Origin: Symsagittifera roscoffensis
Lineage: Eukaryota > Xenacoelomorpha > Acoela > Convolutidae
Assembly (NCBI RefSeq): GCF_963678635.1
Contig: NW_026971233.1
Location: 126,001 to 190,000 of the forward strand
DNA length: 64,000 nt
Direction of reading: 5' to 3'
The notes beneath the pieces were generated by a model. The model was not told the origin of the DNA and did not search any database. It was given only the letters and a program-made list of their open reading frames with translations. The position numbers were made by a program, and so were the translations under genes. Below, in pieces: positions 1 to 9,660 of this stretch (the stretch's first letter is position 1; every line of letters begins with the position of its first letter).

Positions 1-221
1 CGGATATTTGAGGTGCAGGTATATGAAAATTTTGATTGCTGTTCAGCAATAGTGTGACAATTTTATATAGTGGTGATTTTTGGGATGTAGATAAACTTAA
101 GTCTGCTGCAAACTTCTGTAAATGACCACTCGCACTGTATCTTGAGCAACACTCGGTAATCTGGGGACTCAATGGTAGGCGGCAACTCGCGATGAGGACA
201 TCGATCTTGAGTCCGGGGAGT

Positions 222-720
222 ATATGAATGTCGGTCATATTTGGAAGTTTGACCTTGAGGAATACGAACTACGTAATTTTGGGAGGAAATTCAATTTTTC
301 AAAAGTTAGAATGGAGCCGGTCATTCTCAACTTTCTCGCAAAAACTGAAAATCTCAGAAATAGAAGATCAGAACAACCGATTTACAATCGCGACAAAGTA
401 CTTGAAAAAGAAGCGGGAAATTGCTATTCGCAATTTCCAGATACAAAATAAATGCGAGTAGAGCCGTCTTTTTCTGAAATAGGAGAAGGAGTGATTACAG
501 AAGGAGAAAATTATTCGAGCTGAACTAGAGTGAACCCTCAGTGGAAAGGTGGACAGCTGGGGTGTCCCAATGGTTCAGACCAAAAGTTATCATACCTAAT
601 TCTCGAGTTGCTTTCTGATTTAGTTACTCCAATTCTTGAGTGTGCTGATATGTGAGTACCCAATTTAGTTTTCTCGAGTGTGTTTTATGATTGTCATATT
701 GAGGTAAGGAGAGTTTTAGG
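222..720 (+). repeat. Diverged relative of the central element's terminal repeat
   Basis: The bases at 211-223 share a GTCCGGGGAGTAT run with the sequence entering the right terminal repeat at 32430. Further along, A/G-rich stretches near 340-420 and a GTTGATCCATCT word near 720 recur in the same order in the repeats at 21596 and 32430. The match is patchy and I cannot place the right end. I read it as a worn solo copy or a remnant of a neighbouring element. Short ORFs inside it (224-451, 228-461) look fortuitous. Confidence 0.35.
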
Positions 721-1019
721 TTGATCCATCTGAAATGGATCAAAGTTCCACTGTCTAATGAAAAGTAACTGTGCGGATTGTTCCGACCATGTTTTTAACG
801 GCGTTCGTGTATTTTGGGTATTTTGAGAACTAAGTATGGGGACGTTCTTATTTTCTAGAGTGGGGGGTATTTTCGTAGTGGCTTTTAGGCTGTAACGGGT
901 TTTTAGTCTCATGTCGCAAGCGAACCGAATTGGCTCCGATCGTTTTCAGGTAGAAAAACACGAGAGATAGTGTCCCTCACTCTTGAGCCAATGGTTATAG
1001 GGCCTATTCTTCTTAAGCC

Positions 1020-1508
1020 TCATATGTGAGCCAGCCTTCTGTTTCCTCTCCCCTCCGGTCCATGTCTCTCCAGGTTCTCATCCATGGCCTGGTCTGGGTG
1101 GACCTCCACTTCTAGCATTGCTTTTCGCTCTGCTGAGAAATTTTGACTCCTGGTCTCAACCATTCTGCCTGAAACCGTCTCCCATTTGTCGGATCGGGTT
1201 CTTGTGATCCTTTCCACAAAAGGGTCGTTCATTGCTTTTCTCTGTTTCTCCGGTATGAATTTCCTTGAGCTATCACTTAGACCGAAGTAGGCGACTGTTA
1301 CAATCTCTTCTCCGTCCAGTGTCCCGGTGAGAGTGGCAAAACCTTGGCCTTGTTCTACCGGAGTAGACTCACTCGCCAGCCTTCTGTTTCCTCTCCCCTC
1401 CGGTCCATATATTTCCCGGTTCTCATTCATGGCCTGGTCCGGATGGACCTCCACTTCTAGCATAGCTTTTCGCTCTTCTGAGGACTTTTGACTCGTAGTT
1501 TCAACCAT
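1020..1508 (-). CDS. Hypothetical protein with an internal duplication
   Basis: This 162-residue minus-strand frame consists of two copies of a roughly 45-residue module (MVET.SQ, ERKAMLEVEVHPDQAM, GPEGRGNRRLA) separated by a segment with GTLDGEEIVTVAYFGLSDSS. The duplication reflects a 347-bp DNA repeat. Keeping one frame through both copies hints at coding history, but I recognise no family, signal peptide or membrane segment. It may be the product of a repeat-borne gene, or simply a repeat that happens to be open. No intact start context or partner exon is visible. Confidence 0.3.
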   Translation of the reverse strand: MVETTSQKSSEERKAMLEVEVHPDQAMNENREIYGPEGRGNRRLASESTPVEQGQGFATLTGTLDGEEIVTVAYFGLSDSSRKFIPEKQRKAMNDPFVERITRTRSDKWETVSGRMVETRSQNFSAERKAMLEVEVHPDQAMDENLERHGPEGRGNRRLAHI

Positions 1509-1640
1509 TCTGCCTGAAACCGTCTCCCCTTTGTTCGTGTGATCGTGTGATTCGTTCCAGAAAAGGGTTGGTCATTGCTTTTCTTTGCTTTTCAGGTATG
1601 AATTTCCTGGAGCTATCACCTTGTTTAGGTATCCTTGACT
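1020..1640. repeat. Tandem 347-bp repeat, nearly two copies
   Basis: The words CCATTCTGCCTGAAACCGTC at 1161 and 1507 and GGTATGAATTTCCT at 1253 and 1596 show a period of about 347 bp. The second copy fades out near 1640. A shorter relative (the 981-1030 and 1282-1300 words) recurs just outside the right terminal repeat at 33358-33440. Confidence 0.65.
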
Positions 1641-2417
1641 TGTCTAGACTCATTTTCAATTTATCACCTCTTACTGCCTATACACTCAATTCGATTGCTG
1701 GTGTCCTTTTAGTTTGACTACTGATAATAAGAACACAACCCAAAACATCCAAAAGTTTCTATTAAATAGTGACCACGAATCCTTGTATGTTATCACAGTA
1801 CAGCATATATATAATTTATTCACAATAATCGATTATTAGTCGTAAGATTTGAGAACTAGCACAGTATGATGTTATCAGTCAATTTAAAAGATAGTGTATT
1901 CACTACCCAATCAAGCGCAAATTGCTGATTTAAAAAAAGCAAATAACAAAATAAAAATATTTCTATGAAAACCGTATGTGTATTGTACTTCTAGTTGTCG
2001 CAGTACAATAGTCGAACTTGTATTTTAAAGAAAGTGCTTTCCCTGTTTGATGCTGCACCAAACAGACAAAACTTGAAGGCAGTATTTTTCTCAAGTGGGC
2101 GTCTATTGCACCCACCGAGTCTCATGTTACCTATCTGCCTTCGGACTGCCCGAGCTAGACCTACTAAAATCCTCAGGGCAGTCACTTTTCTCAAAAACGT
2201 TTTGGGTTTCAATCCACACCAATGAGTTACACACTCTTTCCTAATTTAGACTTAGTGTCGCGAATATCCGAGTTTGGTCCTGTTTTTTTTTGTTCTGGTC
2301 TTTTTTGAGAGGCAAGTTACCAGTGCAGTCACTGGTTCCTAGCCTGTCTCCTAATAACCTGACACCCTTCACTATTGTTTTTTCTTCTGTTTACCTCAGT
2401 CCATTAACAAAAACAAT
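1641..2417. other. AT-rich intergenic stretch, no gene seen
   Basis: AT-rich sequence with no supported gene. Two overlapping 73-76 residue frames on opposite strands at 1991-2225 mirror each other and have no recognisable motif. Confidence 0.5.
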
Positions 2418-2607
2418 ACCCCTCCGGGTTGACAAAAATAGTACCCCTCCGGATTGGCAAAAATAGGACCCCTCCGGTTTGGCAAAATTGAGACTCATCC
2501 GGATTGACAAAAATAGGACCCCTCCGGATTGGCTAAATTGAGACCCTCCGGATTGGGACCCCTCTGGGTTAGCTAATGTAAGGTCCCTCCGGATTGAAGT
2601 TAAGCCT
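2418..2607 (+). repeat. 25-bp degenerate tandem array (ACCCCTCCGGATT motif)
   Basis: Starts near 2418, 2443, 2468, 2493, 2518, 2543, 2558 and 2583 give about eight units with a mainly 25-bp period. The core is ACCCCTCCGGATTG followed by a CAAAAATAGG-like tail. The spaced units have no unique spacers, so this is a minisatellite and not a CRISPR array. Single copies of the core also occur near 3118, 3600 and 3860. The same core lies inside the terminal repeats (about 4660 and, reverse-complemented, 32851-32863). Confidence 0.85.
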
Positions 2608-4314
2608 CTTATTTGACAATTAACGCTAACGGTGAAGGGTCTTATCGCTAGCCTAATTTCGGCTCGATCAAACTTTTGTGGTGCCTTTAGCCTTCACTAT
2701 TCTTCAGAACCGCGTAAAATTGCCTTATTCAACCGTTTCTCTCCTTTGGTAGGGGTGTAGGGGCTTTCCAAATTTTTTTTTATAAAACGTGAAGGAAAAA
2801 CAATCCTAAAAAAATTTCATGCTTATTTTTTTGAATATTTGATGTTTCCATTAGTAAGCTCAGCTAATTTTTGATCTAATGGTATCAAGAACAACTGGAT
2901 CTATACAGTCGTTCCAAAGTTATTAACCAAAACGTCTTCTCTCTAAATTCAAAAATTTTCTCACTTATAGGTTCCGCCTAATTTTTTCCGCAATTCTGTT
3001 CTTTTCGACCTAAAAATTAAAGATCCGAGTTCAAAAGGCCTATACTCTTCTAGTTCAATGCAAAAAACTTGATCTTAAACGCTTTAGTTGAAAAAATTTG
3101 CGAAAAACTATGCTACTTGGACCCCTCCGGATTGATGAATCCACTGAATCAAACACGTTAAGTTCGATTTCTCTGTAATCCGGAAGGTTATTGGCAAACG
3201 ATTTTTAAAACCCGTCGGTTCACTAGTGCAAGTTGTCCGAACAACAATTTTTACTGTCCTAACTGAAAAATTTCAAAAAATTTCCACATTTTATAGCGTT
3301 TCGTTTTTTCAAAAATCGCGAAAATTCGGTTTTTGGTACCAAAATAGTTCCAACCACTTCTGAACTAAAATCAACAGGTTGTACCTATTATACTAGCACA
3401 GTTACGATGTAACTCACTAATTTAGCGCTTTTTTCCGTGTCAAAAATAATCGATATTTCAAAAATCGCGATTTGTGGGGGGATCAAAATATCGCTTTTTT
3501 GACCCTAAAAACCGGTCCACTTACTGTGCTTTTCACTGAAAAACGATATAGGAGTAATAATTAAGGCTATATAAGTAAAAAATATTAGTAATATTATACC
3601 CCTCCGGGTTTGTTCAATATCCGAAATAAGGTGCCTAACTCGGATTTTCGCAGTTCGGTGAAGGGTCACCACAGTGCAGCACTGTCGACCCCCCCACAGA
3701 TTACTATCTTATTTTTTGTACCAAACGGGATACAAAATTTGTTAAGGATACCCAACAGTCGACTGTCGTTGTCGTTGAGCCCCTTATTGTTGCTCCTTGT
3801 ACTGCTTGCCGGATCATTCGTCTCCCAAGACGCTTCCGGATAGAGCGCAAATCAGCAGACCCTTCCGGATTGAGCGCAAATTAGCATTAACGTGCTTAAA
3901 TACCAAATAACCCTACATTACAAGCCTCACAAACGGGCTACAAAAAACAAAAATGATCGTAACAATCCTGATCGATATAAATACCTGCAACAACAATATA
4001 TCTATCAATAACAAACGGGAGGGTCGGATCAGATCTTGTTACTATACTACTTTTTCTTTGGTTTTATATATATCTTTAAGTGTTTTTGGTCACAAACCTC
4101 TCAGGGAACGAGGGGACGGCCAATCCCCCCACCATTCCTCGAACGTGAATTTTCGGTCTTAACTTTGTTAAAAAGCTATTCACGGTAATCCGGGCGGTTA
4201 GGGCCTTTTAAGAGCGTTATTATGAGCATCCGCTCGGCGCGGAGTGCTCGTTAACGGTTCTGCCGGTCATGACGTTAAAGAACAATAACACCCAGGAGCG
4301 CCATAAAACATCTA
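2608..4314. other. Non-coding AT-rich flank with scattered CTCCGG motifs
   Basis: I see no gene. The stretch is T/A-rich with runs such as AAAAATCGCG and scattered single copies of the CCTCCGG core. Short frames at 3610-3843 and 3953-4162 are low-complexity and unsupported. The stretch ends where the inverted terminal repeat begins with TGTAACATTC at 4315. Confidence 0.5.
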
Positions 4315-5102
4315 TGTAACATTCGCCCGGAAGTACATATTGACGGAAAAAAAGCTAGGTTCTAAGACGACTGGCCAGCGTCTAAACAGAGCTCTACATG
4401 CTTTTCACCATCTCTACCAAAGCCAGTTCTTTTGGTGGTCTTTTCAACATCGGGTTGACAAAAACGTTACTGTTCTCCGGCTTCGACCAGAACGCTCAAA
4501 CTAACTTAATTACATGCAAAATTAGTGAGCTCATGGCTGGGTCTCAGTTTCCCCAGACCACGAGGTCACTCTCAAAAACAGGGCTACTACTACTTATTAT
4601 ATTACTATTGTTTTTGTTCAGTAGATATAAATCATCATCTCCATCGAAGATGGATCAACCCTCCGGATTCCTGTATCCGGGGAAATAACAACCTTATCTT
4701 CTTTCCGGAAGGCTGTTTTTCTACCATTCACCGTTGCTGTGAATGGCCTTGCAACGATTGTAGCCACACAATCGTTGCAACTCGGAACGATCTCTGCTAA
4801 CTCTGCAAATCATTTTTGTTTTTCTATCGCAATTCTCGTAGTTATCACTATCGCAACTATTGTTGTTCTGATTTTCTTCTGGTTTTCTTCCAAAATGGCT
4901 GTTTTTGCCGTTTCCCAGAAGTGCGACTTCTCAGTTCAGTTTTTTAAAATTTCAAAAAACCAGAATATCTTGACCTTCACCGTTTGACTAATTGTCCCAA
5001 TAACGTCACTAAACTTTCAAAACTGTCAATTCGGAAGGTTAGCTGCTAACTATTCGAAATCGCCGAATCTGCATTTTTCGTTCATTCTGGTCGAATGTCA
5101 CA
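4315..5102 (-). repeat. Left inverted terminal repeat (LTR-like, TG...CA)
   Basis: This 788-bp segment is the reverse complement of 32430-33335 in a diverged but collinear way. Matching landmarks include TGTAACATTCGCCCGGAAGT at the outer edge, the CCGGATTC...ATCCGG block, a hairpin at 4749-4780, TATCGCAACTATT, and GGTCGAATGTCACA at the inner edge (5089-5102). Both edges give TG...CA ends, the form processed by retroviral-type integrases. Relative to the right copy it lacks about 130 bp near 4655. No matching short target duplication is evident outside it. ORFs at 4398-4987 lie within this repeat and are not supported as genes. Confidence 0.8.
4749..4780. promoter_or_regulatory. Perfect 13-bp hairpin in the left terminal repeat
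   Basis: TTGCAACGATTGT and ACAATCGTTGCAA pair perfectly around the 6-base loop AGCCAC. The right terminal repeat has the same hairpin with a paired C-G to T-A change. Function is unknown; a structural RNA signal or a DNA-binding palindrome are both possible. Confidence 0.7.
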
Positions 5103-5245
5103 TTTGGGATGCGGTGGCGCACGCGAAACATCCCTGCCATGAAAAGGCGCTTTCGGGTGTCAAAGCCAGTCGAGCACGTTTGATGAGCAAGGCTGAGTCT
5201 CGGAGAAAAGAGACGACACCAAGCACTTTACGACTAAGAAGGTGA
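5093..5245 (+). pseudogene. Truncated gag C-terminus with CCHC zinc-knuckle remnant
   Basis: The frame through 5096-5137 reads Cys-x2-Trp-x4-His-x4-Cys, which has the spacing of a retroviral nucleocapsid zinc knuckle with the second Cys replaced by Trp. A basic tail rich in Arg/Lys/Ser follows to a stop near 5245. Zinc knuckles bind genomic RNA in Gag. The rest of gag is missing, because the frame runs straight into the terminal repeat. The junction carries GAATGTCACA, which belongs both to the repeat's inner edge and to the knuckle reading, so one of the two assignments could be coincidence. Confidence 0.5.
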
Positions 5246-5249
5246 AACC

Positions 5250-5756
5250 TTGCCTGACGAGGTGGTAGCCTCGAGCCTGGAGGCAGAGTCGGCCGGTTCG
5301 CTCAAGGTGGATGATGGCTTGGCAGCAAGGACAGCGTTACAAAATGTCCAGCAGGAGCTAGCCACGAAGGAAGTTGGGCAATGGGTAAGGTCGGAACTGG
5401 AGAGCACGAATCTTTGGGTAAAAATTGACATTCTGGGGAAAACAACAATGGAAGAGGACAAACAGGAACCCAGAAAACAGAAAATAAAGCTAAATTTTAT
5501 ATCGGGTAAAACTTTTGGCATGACGAAAAAAGGAACGAAGATAATGTCCATTATTTCAGTTGCAGGACACCAGGTGGTTAAGAACTTGAGTGAACCATCC
5601 GAGATTACGCTGGTACACTTAGACATTTATGCGGACTACCTGAGGGAGAAGGATCCCAAGTTGGGCTCCAGGGCAGTGCGAGCGCTGCTCACGACAGGAT
5701 GTCCAAGGCTAATGAGAGTGGATGAACATTACATCGAAGTCCATGGCCGATACTGA
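5250..5756 (+). pseudogene. Gypsy polyprotein, segment between gag and protease
   Basis: About 168 codons of open frame link the gag tail to the protease region. The segment is mixed alpha/beta with an acidic, helix-prone start, a middle rich in Lys (KQKIKLNFISGKTFGM) and a C-terminal part with ALLTTGCPRLM. No catalytic motif is visible. There is no convincing ATG at its beginning, so it was probably internal to a Gag-Pol polyprotein. It ends at a TGA overlapping the next frame's ATG (5754-5758, TGATG). Because the protein sense continues in the next frame, I read this as a small indel and not as a true gene boundary. Confidence 0.6.
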
Positions 5757-6585
5757 TGAATGTGGATGGCATTAACATCTACACGAAGGCTCACGTGATT
5801 GATGAGAGTGATCAAATAGGCCGGATATACATTGGCCAAGGAGAGCTAAAGGTGCGACCAATCGGACACAATGCCATGCTCGAAGAGCATGTGGTCCACA
5901 TAGGTTGCGAAGCCGATCTGGCCGCACATGTGCTAGATGTGAAGGGCAGACAACTTTCATTAAAAGGACTGTTAACACGGGAGCAGTCGTCAGCGTCATG
6001 CCTGTCAGCACTGGACTGACATGGGCTTCAACAGGTCGGATCTGATACCGACGAACATCAAATTGGCAGCTGCCAATCAGGGAGCGATCTATGTGACAGG
6101 ACGGACCCCGATTATATCACTACAGCTTGGAGGAAGACATCTTTGGATGAGCTTCCTGGTTGTGGAAAATTTGGACGAATCATATCAATTCATCCTGGGC
6201 AGGGACTTTGTACGCAACTTTGATGTCACGATCGACCTCAATGACGGGTTGATTAGGATCAAAGATCCTGAGGGGAAAAATGAAAAGAAACCTCTTAAAA
6301 AGATCTTAATTAACCAGGCCAAGGTGCCGATTTTTCTGGATCGAAAAGTTAGATTTAAGCCAAACCAAAACGTAGTAGCGACGTTTAGGATGAGGAACTG
6401 GAATAAACTCATTAATTGCAGACAGGTGTGTCTGTTACCAAATCCAAATAGTAAAAGCTTGGCTGTTTTAGGAAGAAGATTCTCACTCACTCAGAGCGGA
6501 CTGTGTGTGAGTGTGTTGTTGAACACAGAAGCAACATCAGTGACAATACAGAGGGGAAAGAAACTTGGCTACGCATTGTCTCTGA
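5756..6585 (+). pseudogene. Retropepsin-like aspartic protease, frameshifted
   Basis: The protease that would cut the polyprotein. Frames 5756-6019 and 6021-6614 carry its parts. The active-site loop (x-T-G-A-V-V-S-V-M-P) is readable only in a third frame at about 5967-6000: the bases GTTAACACG stand where the Asp codon should be, so the catalytic Asp is lost and the frame shifts at the same spot. A second shift follows near 6008. The later FILGRDFVRNFDV at about 6190-6230 is the typical conserved second protease motif (ILGxDF). The downstream part (to about 6585) is the usual spacer to reverse transcriptase. This copy cannot be active. Confidence 0.75.
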
Positions 6586-7549
6586 AGACAACTTTCAGAG
6601 TGTGGAGAACTTGAAAAAGTTCGATGTAACTAAGTGTCCCTGGCACGCGATCCAGGAAGGTATACTGAAGAGAATAGATGAATTGAAATCTTCTAACAAA
6701 TTTTTTTCAATGAAGTTGGAGACAGAGGATGGGTTGTCTAGTTGTTCGAATTTTCCCGAGAGACCAACAGAAACAGAGCTAGCAGCAAATAAACCGGTCC
6801 TACCCGAGATAGAACATCTGAAGGGTAAAATATCGGAAAAAGAACTATATTCGCTTAGGGCGGAGCTAAATCGGGATACAGACGTTTTTTCGAAACACAA
6901 GGCCGACATAGGTTGCTGTTATTTTGTGGAACACGAGATTGAGATAGAAGAGGGCTCGGTACCCCATAGGGAAGGGGCGAGGAGAATGACCCCACATAAG
7001 TCGGAAGCGTGCATGAAAGAAATCGAGATGTTAATGGAGTACGATATGAGCGAGCCGTCAAAGACCCCGTGGGCTTGTGGCGTGGTAATGGCCCAGAAAA
7101 AAGTGGGGCAACTCAAGTTTTGTTGTGATTTTCGTTACTTGAATGCAGTGAAAATTAAGGACGCATACCCGTTTCCCCGCATCGATGAGAGCCTTTCCAT
7201 GCTGGGGGACGCAAAATTCTTCACGACGTTGGACTTGGGCTCTGCTTTCTGGCAAGTGCCACTCAGAAAGGAAGACCGGGAGAAAACGGGCTTGGCGTGC
7301 AAACTGGGATTGTTCCAGTGGAAGAGGATGCCGATCGGACTGTGCAGTGCGACGGCCACATTCCAGCGACTTATGGCCCAGGCACTCACGAATGTAACGA
7401 AGAAATACGGGGACCTCATCATGTGTTATGTCGATGATGTCATGATCGCAACGCCGACCCTAGAGGATCACATAGAGAGGATGGATGAGGTGTTTACTTG
7501 CATGAAGCAGGCAGGCCTGAAGTGTGTGAAATCCTCAGAAACTCCATAA
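6503..7549 (+). pseudogene. Ty3/gypsy reverse transcriptase
   Basis: A 348-codon frame covering the RT fingers and palm. Seen in order: the EGSVPHREGARRMTP entry region, the SPWACGVV-like block (TPWACGVVMAQKK), FCCDFRYLNAVKIKDAYPFPRID, the first catalytic Asp in TTLDLGSAFWQ, the FQWKRMPIGLCSATATFQRLM block, and the YVDD catalytic box at about 7427-7438. These blocks are diagnostic for Ty3/gypsy RT, which copies element RNA into DNA. The frame takes over from the protease frame at about 6585 and breaks near 7530, where the KPSKC-type segment is damaged. Catalytic residues remain but the reading frame does not. Confidence 0.92.
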
Positions 7550-8589
7550 AAAATCTGGGCCGCCTGGTGGATAAGCAAGGAGTGGGACCAGATAACGAAG
7601 CGGTCGAAGCGGTCTTGACCTGGAAGGCACCCAAAACAGACACACAACTGATGAGCTTTTTGGGGTTTGCTATTTATTTTCGAGAATTCATCAAAGAATA
7701 CGCCGATGAAATATACCCCATGCAGCAGTTGATGAGGAAGAAAGGCAAAAAACTCACTTGGACTGATGAGGCACAAGTTTCATTTAAAAACATTAAACGT
7801 GAACTTTGCGAGAAACAGGTCCTCGTCATGCCAACAGAGAAAGGGAATGTTTGTGTTAGACACGGATGTATCATTGGTTGCGATATCAGGCATTCTTCGC
7901 CGAGAGCAAGCGTGGAGCGGGAGAACGGTTCTCCGTCCGATAGCCTACGGAAGTAAGGTCCTGAGCGATACTGAGATAAAGTACGGCGCACCAAACGCGG
8001 AAATTTTTTCGCGGTGATCACTTTCGTGGAAAAATATAGGGCTAACTTGGGGAGTGCTCCCTTCAAGTTGCGTATGGATAATCGTGCCCTTGCCTGGCTG
8101 AAAACCTGTTCGATGGACCAAAGTTATATTGGTCGTTGGATCGTGCGCCTAGATGGATACCACATGATCACAGAGCATCGTACCCGTGACAAGCACCAGA
8201 ATGCTGATAGCCTCAGTAAAAATACAGAATTCTATGAGCGCCTAGAAGAGAAGCAGGCTAACCAAGCGGAGATCAAAGACGGTTTTTCATTCCTAGACAA
8301 GGAGACCTACGATAAACTACCACTCACTAGGTGGCTGGATAAGTCAGGGCACCCTAGACCAGGACACCCTGAACTTCCGGTAGAGACGGCCGCTGAGATA
8401 AAGGTTTTGGCCAGGGGTGAGCCTGTTCCGCTGGATCTGCTAGTTGGAAGAGCTGGAAGAGCTTACCAGATTGGGTTTATACAGCATAGCCCTGTTAGAT
8501 GGGACGGTAAACGTGGCGCCGGACGTGACGTCATGGGGAAGCTCCATGACCTTCTAGATAGGGAAGTGGATAGGCATGATCGTGAGTAG
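7498..8589 (+). pseudogene. RT connection and RNase H domain, frameshifted
   Basis: Frame 7498-7956 begins with ILRNSIKNLGRLVDKQGV and contains the LMSFLGFAIYFREFI connection typical of gypsy RT. RNase H continues in frame 7766-8017 (DTDVSLVAISGILRREQ, with the first catalytic acid) and frame 8014-8589. The other catalytic acids are visible in YGAPNAEIF, MDNRALAWLKT and HQNADSLSK. RNase H degrades the RNA strand after copying. At least two frame changes (about 7845 and 8010) break it. The end runs into a linker that frays near 8430-8600. Confidence 0.88.
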
Positions 8590-8607
8590 ATGGAAACCAT
8601 GTAGCTG

Positions 8608-9660
8608 TTGACCGTCACTGAGAGAAGAGAAAAAAAGCTAGTGACCATTTGCAGTCGAGGTGTTGAACGGGATTGTCGGTCGATAGTGAACCACCTGGTG
8701 AACTCAATGCCGAAGGATGTCTTGTTGAGGACTTCGTTCACAGAACATCGGACATCGACCCAGGTCCAGGCCACTGAAGAAGTCAGGGTCAAGTCGAAGT
8801 CCAGCTTTACGAGAAAAGTACGTTTCATGGATGCAAGAGAAGAGTATGAGCCGAGCTCGGATTGTTCATCCGGGGACGAGACAATGTCCGGGGAGTCAGG
8901 CACCTTCGAGCCTGTACAGAACGATTTGTCCGGGGAGACGATGTTAGGACAACCAAGGGACAGAATGTTGTCCGGGGAGTCGGATTCAAAACGACCAAGG
9001 GACAACATTTTGTCCGAGGAGTCGAGAAACATCACAGACAGATTGGAACATGATGATGTTGAATCATTCAGCTCGAGTGATGAATCGAGGCCCCAGTCCT
9101 GGGAGAATACATCTGAGACTACTTCCAATTCGGATGTAACGGAGATTGCGAATCCTTCCTTGTTGGTGGACTGGAAACACCGCGGGCTGGACCGAGAAAT
9201 GCATCAACATCCGGACAGAGACAGGTACACCTCCGATGAGGAGGGCACTGTGGTAGATAATGCCGCCGATGAGCTCGAGCTGATAGCAGTTTCGAAACGC
9301 CCAACCAGATTACTACCACATGGTACGGTCGTCCGTTCCAATCTGAAGCCATCCGTTCAGGAAGCAACACCCTTGAAGAAGATATGGTGTGTTAAGTTGA
9401 TGGATGATGCTCATGCTCCGGAGATAATGAGCGGGCAATTGAACGTGGTAAAGACGTATCTGAAAGCCAGACAACGGCTGTCGGACCTCCCAAGGGCTCA
9501 ACGAAATGACAGAACGACGAGCAATCTGAAAAGATGGATCAAGAATGGAGCACCTGACAAAGGAGATTTGGAAGAAGACAGCTTTAAGATCTTGAAGCAG
9601 TTCTACCTGAAAAGAAAAGATTTGTTGTACCTGAACAAAGACGGAATCGTAGCCTGTAAA
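8608..9660 (+). pseudogene. Long charged linker between RNase H and integrase, SGE repeats
   Basis: About 350 codons separate RNase H from the integrase zinc finger, several times the usual gypsy spacer. The part at 8860-9060 is Ser/Glu/Asp-rich and has about five degenerate repeats around LSGES/LSGET, encoded by the DNA word TGTCCGGGGAG (8886, 8925, 8970 and others). The same DNA word lies just outside the terminal repeats. Later segments (TSNLKRWIKNGAPDKGDLEEDS) look helical and better conserved. Probably disordered in the protein. No known domain recognised. Confidence 0.6.

Noticed and set aside
1991-2225. Two mirrored ORFs on opposite strands
   Set aside because: Chance openness in a short stretch; no motif or repeat support.
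2418-2607. CRISPR-like appearance of the 25-bp repeats
   Set aside because: Repeats abut without unique spacers, and the sequence is eukaryotic.
4398-4987. Overlapping plus-strand ORFs with hydrophobic stretches
   Set aside because: They lie inside the terminal repeat and the related copies do not keep the frames.
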